A stretch of 64,000 bases of DNA from Paenibacillus algicola (GCF_005577435.1 NZ_CP040396.1:3606001-3670000), one strand, 5' to 3'; positions 51,990 to 61,191 are shown, counted from the stretch's first letter. Program-made: numbers and translations. The notes: a model not told the origin generated them from the letters alone.

Positions 51990-53570
51990 TTAAGGAGCCG
52001 TTTCGAGGAATTGCGCCGTCGGATTTTTATCCATCGCGGTTCTCATAGCATATTCGTTCTCGAACAAGACGACATAATTCTCCTTTTTGTCCTTCACCAG
52101 CGTAGAGTTAATACGGAACTTGGAAGGATCGATTTTGTCATCCACAATCCAGCGGGCGAACTGATACGGCATACGCTGAAGCTGAACCTCCACGCCATAT
52201 TCCGCCTTCATCCGATATTCGAAAACCTCGAACTGGAGCTGTCCTACCACGCCTAGAATCATATCCTCAAAGCTGATCGTCTTGAATACCTGAATCGTAC
52301 CTTCCTCTGTCAGCTGATCTACACCTTTTTGATACTGCTTGTGCTTCAGTGCGTTCTTGACTGTCACCTTCGCAAACAGCTCCGGCGAGAAGGTAGGCAG
52401 CTCATTAAAGACGATCTCACCGCCTTGACTCAATGAATCGCCGATACGGAAAATGCCGGGATCGAACAATCCGATAATGTCGCCGGGGTACGCCTCCTCC
52501 ACAATATCACGGTCCTGAGCCAGAAATTGCTGCGGCTGTGACAGCTTGATCTCCTTGCCTGCACGTATATGCTTCACGCTCATGCCGCGTTCAAATTTAC
52601 CGGACACAATACGAAGGAAAGCAAGCCGGTCCCGGTGGGCGGGATTCATATTCGCCTGAATCTTGAATACATAGCCGGTAAACTTCTCATTCGTGGGCTC
52701 GATCATGCCCTGGGTGCTGCTGCGAGGCTCCGGCTTCGGAGCCAGCTGCAGGAAGTTCTCGAGGAACGTCTGCACGCCGAAGTTGTTGACCGCACTGCCG
52801 AAAAATACCGGTGTCAGCTCGCCCTTCAGCACCTTCTCCAAATCGAACGGATCACCCGCTACATCCAGGAGCTCCAGGTCCTGACACAGCTGATCGTGCA
52901 AATACTCTCCAGCCATATCCCGAATGATGGGATCATTGTAATCCTCGACTTTTTTGACAGCAATGGTAGAATGATCGTCGTTCTGGAACAGCTCTACCTG
53001 ATTCTTCATACGGTCATATACCCCGCACAGGTCACGTCCAGAGCCAATAGGCCAATTCATCGGGACAGAGCGGATGCCGAGCACCTGCTCAATCTCTTCC
53101 ATCAGATCAAAGGGGCTGCGTCCTTCCCGGTCCAGCTTGTTTACGAATGTAAAAATAGGAATGCCGCGCTTCGCGCATACCTGAAACAGCTTGATGGTCT
53201 GGGCCTCCACGCCCTTGGCGACATCAATCAGCATGACAGCGCTGTCCGCTGCGGTCAGCGTCCGGTAGGTGTCTTCACTAAAATCTTGGTGACCTGGTGT
53301 ATCCAGTATGTTAATCCGATGACCCTGGTAATCAAACTGCATCACGGAGGAGGTTACCGAGATTCCCCGCTGCTTTTCAATCTCCATCCAGTCACTCGTG
53401 GCATGCTTGCTTGCTTTTCTTGCTTTAACCGATCCCGCCAGGCGAATCGCGCCGCCGAACAGCAGCAGCTTCTCCGTCAGTGTCGTTTTACCGGCGTCCG
53501 GGTGGGATATAATTGCAAACGTCCGCCGTTTATCGACTTCGGTCTGCAGCTCATTCTGGAGTTTGCTCAT
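51990..53570 (-). CDS. prfC: Peptide chain release factor 3 (PrfC)
   Basis: Translational GTPase that recycles RF1/RF2. 526 residues with G1 SHPDAGKTT (about 22-30), G2/switch region RGISVTSSV, G3 DTPGH, G4 NKLDREG and the RF3-specific C-terminal domain (QLQFEVFEYRMKAEYGVEVQLQ). Intact length. Sporadically present in Bacillales. Bounded by terminators on both sides, so it forms a single-gene unit. Confidence 0.96.
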   Translation of the reverse strand: MSKLQNELQTEVDKRRTFAIISHPDAGKTTLTEKLLLFGGAIRLAGSVKARKASKHATSDWMEIEKQRGISVTSSVMQFDYQGHRINILDTPGHQDFSEDTYRTLTAADSAVMLIDVAKGVEAQTIKLFQVCAKRGIPIFTFVNKLDREGRSPFDLMEEIEQVLGIRSVPMNWPIGSGRDLCGVYDRMKNQVELFQNDDHSTIAVKKVEDYNDPIIRDMAGEYLHDQLCQDLELLDVAGDPFDLEKVLKGELTPVFFGSAVNNFGVQTFLENFLQLAPKPEPRSSTQGMIEPTNEKFTGYVFKIQANMNPAHRDRLAFLRIVSGKFERGMSVKHIRAGKEIKLSQPQQFLAQDRDIVEEAYPGDIIGLFDPGIFRIGDSLSQGGEIVFNELPTFSPELFAKVTVKNALKHKQYQKGVDQLTEEGTIQVFKTISFEDMILGVVGQLQFEVFEYRMKAEYGVEVQLQRMPYQFARWIVDDKIDPSKFRINSTLVKDKKENYVVLFENEYAMRTAMDKNPTAQFLETAP

Positions 53571-53627
53571 TTCACTGTTCCCTTCGTACTAAAGTCATGT
53601 ATATCATTGTACCACAATCCATACGCA

Positions 53628-53664
53628 AATCATCCCCATACCAGGTACGTATGGGGATGATTTT
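53628..53664. terminator. Bidirectional terminator downstream of zwf
   Basis: Perfect 14-bp stem AATCATCCCCATAC / GTATGGGGATGATT, followed by TT. Confidence 0.85.
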
Positions 53665-53707
53665 ATTCTTATCACGTTAGAAAGGGCTTGCTGTTCTCTG
53701 TTCTCTG

Positions 53708-55255
53708 TTAGCTCTTCGTCCAGATAACCTTGTCCTCGTCCTGCCCGTTAACAGGCCACCAGTGGAAGCCGTCCTTTTCCAGTAAAGCGTCCGCCTGCTG
53801 TGGTCCCCAGGAACCGGCCGGATAGTTCTCCAGCGGGCCTTGGTTGTCTCTCCAGGACTGCGCAATCTTGTCCACAAAGGACCATGCTGTAGCCACCTCA
53901 TCCCAGCGGGTGAAGTAGGTATGGTCGCCTCTTGCGGCATCATGGATCAGGCGCTCGTAAGCTTCGGGCGAGTTAATGCCCACCAGGCAGCTTTGGCAGA
54001 AATCCATCGCTACCGGCTCGATTTCCGATTCAGAGCCTGGCTTCTTGGCGTTAATCTTCACATACAAGCCTTCCATCGGATTCACGCGAATGACGAGCAA
54101 ATTCGGCTCCAGTGAATGCTTCTGGCCCAGGTAAACATTGCCTGGCATCCGCTTGAATTCCACCACGACCTCCGTCGTCTTGACTGGCAGGCGCTTGCCT
54201 GTACGGATGTAGAATGGAACTCCCGCCCAGCGGAAGTTATCGACGAACAGACGGGCTGCAAAATATGTTTCCGTGTTGGATTCCGGATTTACCTTATCCT
54301 CTTCGCGGTAGGCCGGAAGCTCCTTGCTGCCGTTGCTGCCCTTCGTGTACTGGGCGCGAACAACATGATCCGCAACCTCTTCACTCGAAGCGTACGGACG
54401 CAGGGAACGCAGCACCTTCACCTTCTCATCCCGAATATCCTCCGGCAGCAGACGGCTAGGCGGCTCCATCGCAATCATGGTGAGCATTTGGAGCATATGG
54501 TTCTGCCCCATATCGCGCAAAGCGCCGGCATGGTCGTAATACCCGCCGCGCTCCTCCACGCCCACCGTTTCGCTCAGCGTAATCTGAACGTTCGCGATAT
54601 GCTTATTGTTCCATAGCGGCTCAAAAAACGCGTTCGCAAACCGGATGACTTCAATATTCTGAACCATTTCTTTGCCCAGGTAATGGTCTATCCGGTAAAT
54701 CTCCTCTTCCTTGAACACCTGGTTAATTTCTTCATTCAGCTTCGCTGCGGACTCCAGGTCATACCCGAACGGCTTCTCAATGACCAGACGGTTCCAGCCT
54801 GCACCATCCAGCATGCCGCCCTTCATCAGATTGAAGGATACGCTACCGAACAGCTCCGGTGCAAGGGCCAGGTAGAACAGGCGGTTGCCCGGGATTTCAT
54901 ATTTAGCCTCAAGCTGCTCCGTTTGCTCCCGAAGCTCGCGGAAGCCGTCAATATCATTAATATCGAGCGACTTGTATTCGAAATGCTGTGCAAAGGCATC
55001 CCATTCTGCGTTCAGATCAGAACGGTAACGCCCGAATTCCTGAATGGATGAATAGACATCCTGACGGAATTCATCCTGTGTACGCGGACGGCGGGCTACT
55101 CCAATGACCGCAAAATCCTCCGACAGTTTGCCTTCACGGTAAAGACTGTAGATCGCGGGAAACAGCTTGCGTTTTGCCAGATCACCGGTCGCTCCGAATA
55201 TAAAAAATACCGCTCCCGGTGTATTTAGTGTATCGAAATTTAGATTTTCAGCCAT
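53708..55255 (-). CDS. zwf: Glucose-6-phosphate 1-dehydrogenase
   Basis: First enzyme of the oxidative pentose phosphate pathway; makes NADPH and 6-phosphogluconolactone. 515 residues, with the NADP fold FGATGDLAKRKL (about 19-30), the EKPFGYD motif and the substrate site RIDHYLGKE near residue 190, all intact. A 404-base leader/intergenic region lies upstream with a short palindrome and an extended -10-like TGCTAAAAT. NADPH supply may serve the nearby reductases. Confidence 0.97.
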   Translation of the reverse strand: MAENLNFDTLNTPGAVFFIFGATGDLAKRKLFPAIYSLYREGKLSEDFAVIGVARRPRTQDEFRQDVYSSIQEFGRYRSDLNAEWDAFAQHFEYKSLDINDIDGFRELREQTEQLEAKYEIPGNRLFYLALAPELFGSVSFNLMKGGMLDGAGWNRLVIEKPFGYDLESAAKLNEEINQVFKEEEIYRIDHYLGKEMVQNIEVIRFANAFFEPLWNNKHIANVQITLSETVGVEERGGYYDHAGALRDMGQNHMLQMLTMIAMEPPSRLLPEDIRDEKVKVLRSLRPYASSEEVADHVVRAQYTKGSNGSKELPAYREEDKVNPESNTETYFAARLFVDNFRWAGVPFYIRTGKRLPVKTTEVVVEFKRMPGNVYLGQKHSLEPNLLVIRVNPMEGLYVKINAKKPGSESEIEPVAMDFCQSCLVGINSPEAYERLIHDAARGDHTYFTRWDEVATAWSFVDKIAQSWRDNQGPLENYPAGSWGPQQADALLEKDGFHWWPVNGQDEDKVIWTKS

Positions 55256-55619
55256 GGCTCCTCATTCTTTCTATGTAATATAGTGTATTTTTATGCACCA
55301 AAGTTTATCACGATGTGATGACATTTTAGCATATCCGTGTCAAGTATGCTATCTCATTTCACACTTTTGTTATTGTTATTTCAAGATCTTGTGTCCATTT
55401 TAAGCAGAAGTGCCGGAGCTCCGATGGACAAACTCATCCTTTTCTTCATGTAATCTTCATGCATTCTACCCTGCATATCTCACAGAGAAACCTCCCTTTC
55501 ATTTCCCTGTCTTTCCCTTCCATACATTGCCCTTAGCCAGCTTGTTTCATTCAGGAAGTGTGTGCTGCGCCGGCATTTCTGCCTGAAATCTGCATAGAAA
55601 CAGAAGGTATGGAAGCGAC
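55256..55619. other. Non-coding region upstream of zwf
   Basis: No gene seen on either strand. It holds an inverted repeat ATCAC-N3-GTGAT (55307-55319) and AGCATA / TATGCT arms around a TTGACA on the minus strand, upstream of zwf. These may be operator sites; the promoter spacing is not canonical. Confidence 0.4.
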
Positions 55620-55651
55620 AAAAAAAGCTCCAGCCTTGTCAGCCCGAGCTT
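55620..55651 (-). terminator. Intrinsic terminator of the Lia/Psp operon
   Basis: Minus strand AAGCTCgGgCT / AGcTGgAGCTT-like stem with a seven-T run directly after liaR. Confidence 0.8.
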
Positions 55652-55659
55652 CTCTATTT

Positions 55660-56304
55660 CTATTCAGCGAGTCCGTTTTTGTAAGCGTAAATGGCGGCCT
55701 GTGTCCGATCCTCAACGCCAAGCTTCGCTAAGATATTCGTCACATGGAATTTGACCGTCTTGATCCCGATAAACAGCTCATCCGCCAGATCCTGATTGGA
55801 TTTACCCTGTGCAAGCAGGCGCAGCACCTCCATTTCCCGGTCCGTCAGCTCACTGTGCGCAGGCGCTTCAGCCTGAGGGCGGCGAAACCGGTTCATCATT
55901 TTGGAGGCTACCTGTGATTCTAGTACAGATTGTCCCCGCACCGCCGCCCGGATCGCGTCAGCGACTTCGGATGCACGCGAGGTCTTCAGCAAGTAGCTGA
56001 ATGCACCGGCCTCGATGACCGGATACATTTTCTCATCGTCCAGATAACTGGTGAGCACAATGACCTTGCAGTCAGGGAACAGCTTGATGATCTCCCGCGT
56101 GGTCTCGATACCGTCCATTCCTTCCATGACCAGATCCATCAGGACCACATCTGGCACATACTCCTTTGCAAGCCGAATGCCTTCCTCACCGCTGCCCGCT
56201 TCCCCGACAACCTCAATCCCGTCCTCCGTGCCCAGCACAGCAGCGAGGCCGATCCGAACCATCTCATGATCATCAACAAGCAGCACCTTGATCGGTGTCT
56301 CCAT
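55660..56304 (-). CDS. liaR: NarL-family response regulator LiaR
   Basis: A 214-residue DNA-binding regulator, phosphorylated by LiaS. Receiver domain with acidic pair Asp11/Asp12 and phospho-acceptor Asp57 (VLMDLVM), switch Thr in VLTSY and Lys in LLKTS; then a LuxR-type HTH (LTDREMEVLRLLAQGKSNQDLADELFIGIKTVKFHV, about 148-183). The ATG at 56304 follows the liaS stop after one base, so translation is coupled. Expected to activate the promoter at 60.54 kb. Confidence 0.93.
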   Translation of the reverse strand: METPIKVLLVDDHEMVRIGLAAVLGTEDGIEVVGEAGSGEEGIRLAKEYVPDVVLMDLVMEGMDGIETTREIIKLFPDCKVIVLTSYLDDEKMYPVIEAGAFSYLLKTSRASEVADAIRAAVRGQSVLESQVASKMMNRFRRPQAEAPAHSELTDREMEVLRLLAQGKSNQDLADELFIGIKTVKFHVTNILAKLGVEDRTQAAIYAYKNGLAE

Positions 56305-56305
56305 G

Positions 56306-57394
56306 TCAGACTCCGTTTCCTGCGGCATTTCCATCCTCCTCTGTCTTATTGCGCTCTTCGTCCAGCAGCGGTACCGTAATCTCAATTCGCGTGCCCTTCC
56401 CTGGCGCCGTAATGATCTGAATGGCTCCCCCCAGCTCAATGACCCGCTCCTCCATCGTAGAAAGGCCATAGGAAGCCTGTTTCTTCTCGTCCAGTTCAAA
56501 TCCGACACCGTTATCTCGAAGCATAACCCTTACGGTATTGAGCTTACGGTGGATGCGGATGTCCATTTTATCGGCTTTGGCATGCCGGAGCGTGTTCGAC
56601 ATGGCCTCCTGTACAATGCGGAAAAGATGATTCTCTATGCCCTTCACGAGCATCAAGCCTTCATCCATCTCCAGCTGAATTTCCATCGGAACCTTGATCT
56701 CCAGCTCCCGGATCAGCTCTCTCAACCCTTGCTCCAGCGCCTTTCCTTCCAGATACACGGGCCGCAAATGCAGCAGAAGCGCGCGCATCTCCGATTGCGC
56801 TACAGAGGCCATTTCCTCGATCAAGGCCACCTGACGCTGCGCTTTGTTAAAATCCTTCTCCAGCGTTCGTCCCACCGCAGTAGCAGTCATGGATATCGCG
56901 AACAGCTGCTGCGAGACCGCATCGTGGAGCTCCCGAGCCAGCCGCTGTCTCTCCTCTACGATGGCTGTAATCCGGGCCTGCTCCGCCAGCTGGGCATTGT
57001 TCGTGGACAGCCTCTGCAGCGACGTCACCTGCTCTTCCCAGCGCTTGCTGATCCGATCCAGCTGCTCGCCCAGCCGTCCCACCTCATCATCTCCAACATC
57101 CGGCATAGAGCCTGCGGTAACGCCGCTTTTTTCCCAGTCAGATAGTGTTTCTCTTACCCGGTCCAGCTTCCGCCTCACCCGGTATCCCTGGAAGAACCCG
57201 TATCCTACCCCGAGTCCGATCGGCATTAATACCATGGTAATTCCGGCTTGGATCGTGTCTCCCCAATCGTTCATGGGCCGAAGATACCCGTATGTATATA
57301 GCACATATAAGACGATTAGCAATATGGCAAAGCCTAGAAGGGCGCCCTCACGCATGCTCCGCGTAATCATATTTGATTTCTTATCAGATTCCAA
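56306..57394 (-). CDS. liaS: Sensor histidine kinase LiaS
   Basis: A 362-residue membrane kinase with two membrane helices (about 17-36 and 47-68), a HAMP-like linker, a HisKA_3 dimerisation domain with the phospho-accepting His157 in ARELHDAVSQQLF, and a HATPase domain (RDNGVGFELDEKKQASYGLSTMEERV). The short outer loop (about ten residues) is typical of intramembrane-sensing LiaS/VraS kinases, which respond to cell-wall antibiotics through LiaF. Confidence 0.92.
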   Translation of the reverse strand: MESDKKSNMITRSMREGALLGFAILLIVLYVLYTYGYLRPMNDWGDTIQAGITMVLMPIGLGVGYGFFQGYRVRRKLDRVRETLSDWEKSGVTAGSMPDVGDDEVGRLGEQLDRISKRWEEQVTSLQRLSTNNAQLAEQARITAIVEERQRLARELHDAVSQQLFAISMTATAVGRTLEKDFNKAQRQVALIEEMASVAQSEMRALLLHLRPVYLEGKALEQGLRELIRELEIKVPMEIQLEMDEGLMLVKGIENHLFRIVQEAMSNTLRHAKADKMDIRIHRKLNTVRVMLRDNGVGFELDEKKQASYGLSTMEERVIELGGAIQIITAPGKGTRIEITVPLLDEERNKTEEDGNAAGNGV

Positions 57395-57427
57395 GTGACA
57401 GCCCTCCTGCAGCTCTATATTTGTACA

Positions 57428-58072
57428 TTACACCATCCGGATACTCAAATCTCCGCCAAGATAAAAAACAATAAATTTCACTTTATACTCACTCGCCTCA
57501 AAATTAGGAGATTTCCAATTCAGGCGATTCATAATGCCGGTTTCCCGCTTTAAGCTGGTGTCGATCGAGCCAAACAAAATAAATGCCTCAATCTCCACTC
57601 CGTAATATTCCGGAATGACGATGTCGATATCACCAAGCAGACCATGAAACATAAGCACCGTTTCCTTCTCTTCCGGTAAAGCAAGTGAAAGATCCACATC
57701 CGCTTCTCCCAGCACATGCCACACACTGAGGCTCTTCATGACCCAAGGCGCCCGATCCCAATCAAAGTTAGACATAAACGTCTGCTGCTGGTGGAAACGG
57801 TCATTTCGGTGAGCCTTCTTCACCTTTCCGTAGAAGAAACCGAGCGAGATTAAGCCGATTCCAATGACCAGCATCAAATGATCCAGCAGGAGCATCACTG
57901 AGCCTACGCCCAGCAATACATATCCCCGTTTAGGCCAGCCCACACGTATTTGCTGAATGCCTGCTGCCACCAGCAGAAGAGCGACCACGGTGAAAAATCC
58001 GATCCATTTGCCGAACAGCAAAAAGATTCCCAGACCGATGAGCACAAAAGCAATTCCGCTATTTTTCTCCAT
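57428..58072 (-). CDS. liaF: Envelope-stress regulator LiaF
   Basis: A 214-residue membrane protein that in Bacillus keeps LiaS off until wall stress. N-terminal half has four short membrane segments (IAFVLIGLGIFLLFG, FTVVALLLVAAGI, VLLGVGSVMLLLDH, MLVIGIGLISLGFFYG); the C-terminal cytoplasmic half is the LiaF/DUF2154-like beta domain (HGLLGDIDIVIPEYYGVEIEAFILFGSIDT). It lies between the pspA-like gene and liaS. Confidence 0.9.
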   Translation of the reverse strand: MEKNSGIAFVLIGLGIFLLFGKWIGFFTVVALLLVAAGIQQIRVGWPKRGYVLLGVGSVMLLLDHLMLVIGIGLISLGFFYGKVKKAHRNDRFHQQQTFMSNFDWDRAPWVMKSLSVWHVLGEADVDLSLALPEEKETVLMFHGLLGDIDIVIPEYYGVEIEAFILFGSIDTSLKRETGIMNRLNWKSPNFEASEYKVKFIVFYLGGDLSIRMV

Positions 58073-58241
58073 GTCGCACCTCCTTCAGATGGCTGCTGCT
58101 CTACTGATTATTTTGCTATACAAACCAAAACGATGCGGATCATCCGCACCGTATGGTCAGTAAGCTATAAGTCACGCTGATCCTGGATGACTCCTTGCCA
58201 CTCCAGTAGCATATCATATTCCGTTCTTTTCGAACACGCTT

Positions 58242-58931
58242 TTACTGCTCGGACTTGGAGCCGCCGTTCATCTTGTTCTTCATGGCATTCAGCTGCTCTT
58301 CAATCTTCAGCTGCTTCTCAGCATCCGCTGGATTGGTGTAGCCGGCATGCTGTGAAGGATAAGGCGCTCTCATCACATCTGCCTCCGCTTCAAGCTGCAT
58401 AATCTTTTCTTCCATGCGGTGGAAGCCCATAGACGCGCTGCCGCTTTCAATGCTATGCAGGCTGCTGACCTGAGACATCTGCTTTTTCGCTTTGGCCATT
58501 TGGGCACGGGCTACCAGCTCGTTGCGCTTGTTGCGCATTTTATAGAACTCATCCTTCATTTGGTGCAGCTGTGCAACCAGCTCTTTCGCCTGTGCATCAG
58601 ACTGCTCATGAAGCCCTTGGTATTCCTCCTGCTTTTGGTCAAAATACAGCTTCTCCTCCAGCAGCTTCCGTGCGACCTCTTCTTGACCATTTTTCAAGGC
58701 AAGCTCGGCCTGAGCTTCCCGCTGGCCTGCCATTTTCACCGCTTCCTCAACGCGCTGCTTCATCCGGCGTTCATTCGCCATTTGCTTGGCAACCGTAACC
58801 TCGGCTTCGTGAATCTCAGCCTCCATGTCACGCAGATACTGGTTCAGCATTACAATCGGATCCTCAACCTTATCGAGCAGCTCGTTCACCGACGCTTTTG
58901 TCATGTCCTTAATTCTTTTGAATACTCCCAT
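58242..58931 (-). CDS. PspA/IM30-family membrane-stress protein (LiaH-like, distal copy)
   Basis: A 229-residue, almost entirely helical coiled-coil protein of the ESCRT-III-like PspA/Vipp1 family: starts [37 protein letters not shown], the amphipathic helix that binds stressed membranes, then long charged helices. It polymerises on the inner membrane face. Starts two bases after the pspC stop. Directly precedes liaF, the position of liaH in Bacillus. Confidence 0.93.
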   Translation of the reverse strand: MGVFKRIKDMTKASVNELLDKVEDPIVMLNQYLRDMEAEIHEAEVTVAKQMANERRMKQRVEEAVKMAGQREAQAELALKNGQEEVARKLLEEKLYFDQKQEEYQGLHEQSDAQAKELVAQLHQMKDEFYKMRNKRNELVARAQMAKAKKQMSQVSSLHSIESGSASMGFHRMEEKIMQLEAEADVMRAPYPSQHAGYTNPADAEKQLKIEEQLNAMKNKMNGGSKSEQ

Positions 58932-58932
58932 A

Positions 58933-59412
58933 TTATAAATCTCCCTTCTCGTACTTGGATAATTTTTGTTTTAGCTCTTCAATCTCTTTCTTTAACGCTT
59001 TTTTCTCGATATCCTTCAACATGGCATCCAGCTCCGCATCCGGTGGCGGTGTGCCGGGTGATTGCTTCGTCGTAGTAAAGCCCGGATCTTGAAATGGCGG
59101 ATCGTACCGATCATAGTCATCCTGATCATATCTACGGTCCCTTCCACGGCCATAGCGCCGACCTCTTTCATCATAATCATCCTGGTACTCCGATCGCCGG
59201 CCTCCGCGCCGGTATGGATCGCGAGGATTAAGCTCCTTGGGCACGACCAAAGCTGCAATCAGATAGATCCAAAGCGTGGTCCCGCAGGTTATAAAGATAC
59301 TGACTACAAAAATGATGCGCAGCACAGTGGAGTCAAAGCCAAGCTTGTCTGAGAGCCCGCCGATCAATCCGGTAAATACCTTGTCTCGGGAGGAGCGGTA
59401 TAATTTCGTCAT
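58933..59412 (-). CDS. PspC-domain membrane protein
   Basis: A 159-residue protein: N-terminal PspC domain ([34 protein letters not shown], about 4-37) with a membrane helix to about residue 57, a linker rich in Arg, Asp and Tyr (about 60-115) and a C-terminal coiled coil ([23 protein letters not shown]). It sits between two pspA genes; its ribosome binding site is in the last codons of the first pspA. It may recruit PspA to the membrane. Confidence 0.9.
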   Translation of the reverse strand: MTKLYRSSRDKVFTGLIGGLSDKLGFDSTVLRIIFVVSIFITCGTTLWIYLIAALVVPKELNPRDPYRRGGRRSEYQDDYDERGRRYGRGRDRRYDQDDYDRYDPPFQDPGFTTTKQSPGTPPPDAELDAMLKDIEKKALKKEIEELKQKLSKYEKGDL

Positions 59413-59414
59413 GA

Positions 59415-60083
59415 TTACTCCTTTCCGCTGTCACTCAGCTTCTGTTTCAGCCGGGCAAGCTCTCGCTCTAGCATACTGGAGATGCCTTCACTCTGGGAGG
59501 TGCCTTGATCCGTTCGGCGGATATCCCGAAGACTTTTGGCTTCAAGCTCCCAGTCTGTAATACGATCCTCCAGCCTGTTGAACATTCGCGGAACGTCCTG
59601 TCCGGGATATCCGCCGCTGCGGCCGTTCATACGCTGCTGTAAGCGCAAGGTTTCCATTCTGGCCGCGTAGTATTGGCGCTTGCTGTATGCGCTCTGATAC
59701 TCCATACGCAGCTCCCCCAGCTGTACCTCCACCTCACGTAAAGCCTCTTGGCTTGTTGTTAACAGCTCCTGATACTGCTCGATTTTCTCTTCATATATCA
59801 GCTTCTCTTGCAGAGCCAGCTTCGCTAAATGATCCTCCCCAGCTTTTAGAGCTAGCAATGCCTGCTCTTCCCGCTTACTTCGCATGGAATCGGCTTGAAC
59901 CACCTGCTGCTTGAGATGACGAGTGTGGGATTCACACTGCTGCTGAAGCTTTTCGGCTTCCAGAATGTCCTGCCTGGTAGAGTGTAAGAACTGGTCAATG
60001 AGCTTGACAGGGTCCTGACTCTGTTCCAGCTTTTCATTCAGAGTAGCCATCGTAATATCACGAATACGGCGTAACACACTCAT
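59415..60083 (-). CDS. PspA/IM30-family membrane-stress protein (proximal copy)
   Basis: A 222-residue PspA-like coiled-coil protein, MSVLRRIRDITMATLNEKLEQSQDPVKLIDQFLHSTRQDI..., clearly related to but divergent from the copy at 58.2 kb. It has the same N-terminal amphipathic helix and long helical body. The first large gene of the operon after liaI. Two PspA paralogues in one operon suggests mixed assemblies or specialised roles. Confidence 0.93.
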   Translation of the reverse strand: MSVLRRIRDITMATLNEKLEQSQDPVKLIDQFLHSTRQDILEAEKLQQQCESHTRHLKQQVVQADSMRSKREEQALLALKAGEDHLAKLALQEKLIYEEKIEQYQELLTTSQEALREVEVQLGELRMEYQSAYSKRQYYAARMETLRLQQRMNGRSGGYPGQDVPRMFNRLEDRITDWELEAKSLRDIRRTDQGTSQSEGISSMLERELARLKQKLSDSGKE

Positions 60084-60148
60084 AGTCGTTTAATCCTCCT
60101 CTTCCTTCATATTCAACATGATGTCTTTGCTTGTTGCTTGCTTCTATC

Positions 60149-60451
60149 TTAATAATAACGCCGCCGGCTTCGCTTCAATCGGGACACGCCCCAGACGATC
60201 AATGCAATACCCAGCAATGGTCCGAACAGCCAGGACAGCTTGCCTAGCAGTGAGATAATACCAATCGCCATCACGATCCAGCCAATAAGTGTGTTGCCCC
60301 GCTTAATTCCATAGTAGCCTAATCCAATCATGACTAATGGAATCAAGAGACTGAACAGCCAGCCCAGCAGAGGTCCGAATACCCCCAGAAGAATTAATGC
60401 GCCTAGCCCGATCAGTAGTACAGCCAATCCTTTATTTCTTGAGCTTCTCAA
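60149..60451 (-). CDS. LiaI-like small membrane protein
   Basis: A 100-residue protein with about four hydrophobic segments (NKGLAVLLIGLGALILLGVFG, LGWLFSLLIPLVMIGLGYY, IGWIVMAIGIISLLG, WLFGPLLGIALIVWGVSRL) and a very basic C-terminus. It resembles LiaI and the membrane half of LiaF. The start is TTG at 60451, five bases after AAGGGCGGTG; upstream frame codons are not supported. As first gene of the operon it takes the position of liaI and would anchor PspA/LiaH at the membrane. Confidence 0.8.
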   Translation of the reverse strand: MRSSRNKGLAVLLIGLGALILLGVFGPLLGWLFSLLIPLVMIGLGYYGIKRGNTLIGWIVMAIGIISLLGKLSWLFGPLLGIALIVWGVSRLKRSRRRYY

Positions 60452-60538
60452 GGTTTCACCGCCCTTCTTATTTTCATGTCGTACTTTGTTGCTGCTGTTG
60501 ATGTTGATGTTGTTTTTGAATTTCAACCTTATGTCCTT

Positions 60539-60627
60539 ATTGTAGAGAAAAAGCAGGAATCCTAAAACAGACTGAGGACGGTATTTCATCCTCGACTAAA
60601 GTCGGGGATGCCTTACGACCTTTGTCG
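60539..60627 (-). promoter_or_regulatory. Activator-dependent promoter of the Lia/Psp operon with two palindromes
   Basis: Minus strand -10 TACAAT (60544-60539) with only a poor -35 (TTTTAG, 17-base spacing). Upstream are CGACT-N2-AGTCG (60593-60604) and CGAC-N4-GTCG (60616-60627), centred about 23 bases apart, roughly two helical turns, at about -60 and -85. This layout suits LiaR binding and autoregulation. Confidence 0.55.
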
Positions 60628-60684
60628 AAGCCTGCTGCTGCCTCTGGATTGTTAATGATTTATCAGAGAAGAGAATGGGCATAC

Positions 60685-60715
60685 AAAAAAAGCGGATGAG
60701 ATATCACTCATCCGC
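60685..60715 (-). terminator. Second terminator of the tRNA array
   Basis: Minus strand perfect 9-bp stem GCGGATGAG / CTCATCCGC followed by seven T. Confidence 0.9.
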
Positions 60716-60721
60716 AAATAT

Positions 60722-60750
60722 AAAAAAGGAACATGGTTTCCCATGTTCCT
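60722..60750 (-). terminator. First terminator of the tRNA array
   Basis: Minus strand perfect 10-bp stem AGGAACATGG / CCATGTTCCT with 3-base loop and six T, just after tRNA-Leu. Confidence 0.92.
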
Positions 60751-60756
60751 CTGTGA

Positions 60757-60836
60757 TGCCGGTGAAGGGACTCGAACCCCCACGGTTTCCCTCACGATTT
60801 TGAGTCGCGCGCGTCTGCCAATTCCGCCACACCGGC
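60757..60836 (-). tRNA. tRNA-Leu (CAA)
   Basis: Cloverleaf with long variable arm; anticodon loop CTCAAAA gives CAA. 3' CCA is not encoded. Last tRNA of the array. Confidence 0.95.
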
Positions 60837-60839
60837 TAA

Positions 60840-60916
60840 TGGCGTGCCCTAAGAGATTCGAACTCCTGACCTTTTGATTCGTAGTCAAACGCTCTATCCA
60901 GCTGAGCTAAGGGCAC
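60840..60916 (-). tRNA. tRNA-Arg (ACG)
   Basis: Loop CTACGAA, anticodon ACG (A34 to be deaminated to inosine). CCA encoded. Confidence 0.95.
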
Positions 60917-60928
60917 AAGATATAATAA

Positions 60929-61002
60929 TGGAGGCGCCACCCAGATTCGAACTGGGGATAAAGCTTTTGCAGAGCTGTGCCTTACCACTTGGCTATGGCG
61001 CC
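60929..61002 (-). tRNA. tRNA-Cys (GCA)
   Basis: Loop CTGCAAA; U73 discriminator as required for tRNA-Cys; CCA encoded. Confidence 0.95.
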
Positions 61003-61011
61003 AAACAAAAA

Positions 61012-61086
61012 TGGAGCGGACGACGGGAATCGAACCCGCGACCCTCGCCTTGGCAAGGCGATGCTCTACCGCTGAGCCACGTCCGC
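61012..61086 (-). tRNA. tRNA-Gly (GCC)
   Basis: Stem TCGCC / GGCGA with loop TTGCCAA; CCA encoded. Confidence 0.95.
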
Positions 61087-61089
61087 AAA

Positions 61090-61164
61090 TGGCTGGGGAT
61101 ATAGGATTCGAACCTATGCATGACGGAGTCAAAGTCCGTTGCCTTACCGCTTGGCTAATCCCCA
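61090..61164 (-). tRNA. tRNA-Gln (TTG)
   Basis: Acceptor TGGGGAT / ATCCCCA; stem ACGGA / TCCGT with loop CTTTGAC, anticodon TTG; CCA encoded. Confidence 0.95.
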
Positions 61165-61191
61165 ACAATCATATTCATAATTTTAAAATAA

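Noticed and set aside
52569..53660. 363-aa plus-strand frame opposite prfC
   Set aside because: RF3 on the minus strand is unambiguous; the opposite frame lacks start signals and domains.
55256..55619. Possible small gene between zwf and the Lia operon
   Set aside because: Only very short frames follow GGAGG-like sequences (for example five codons); nothing with a plausible length or domain.
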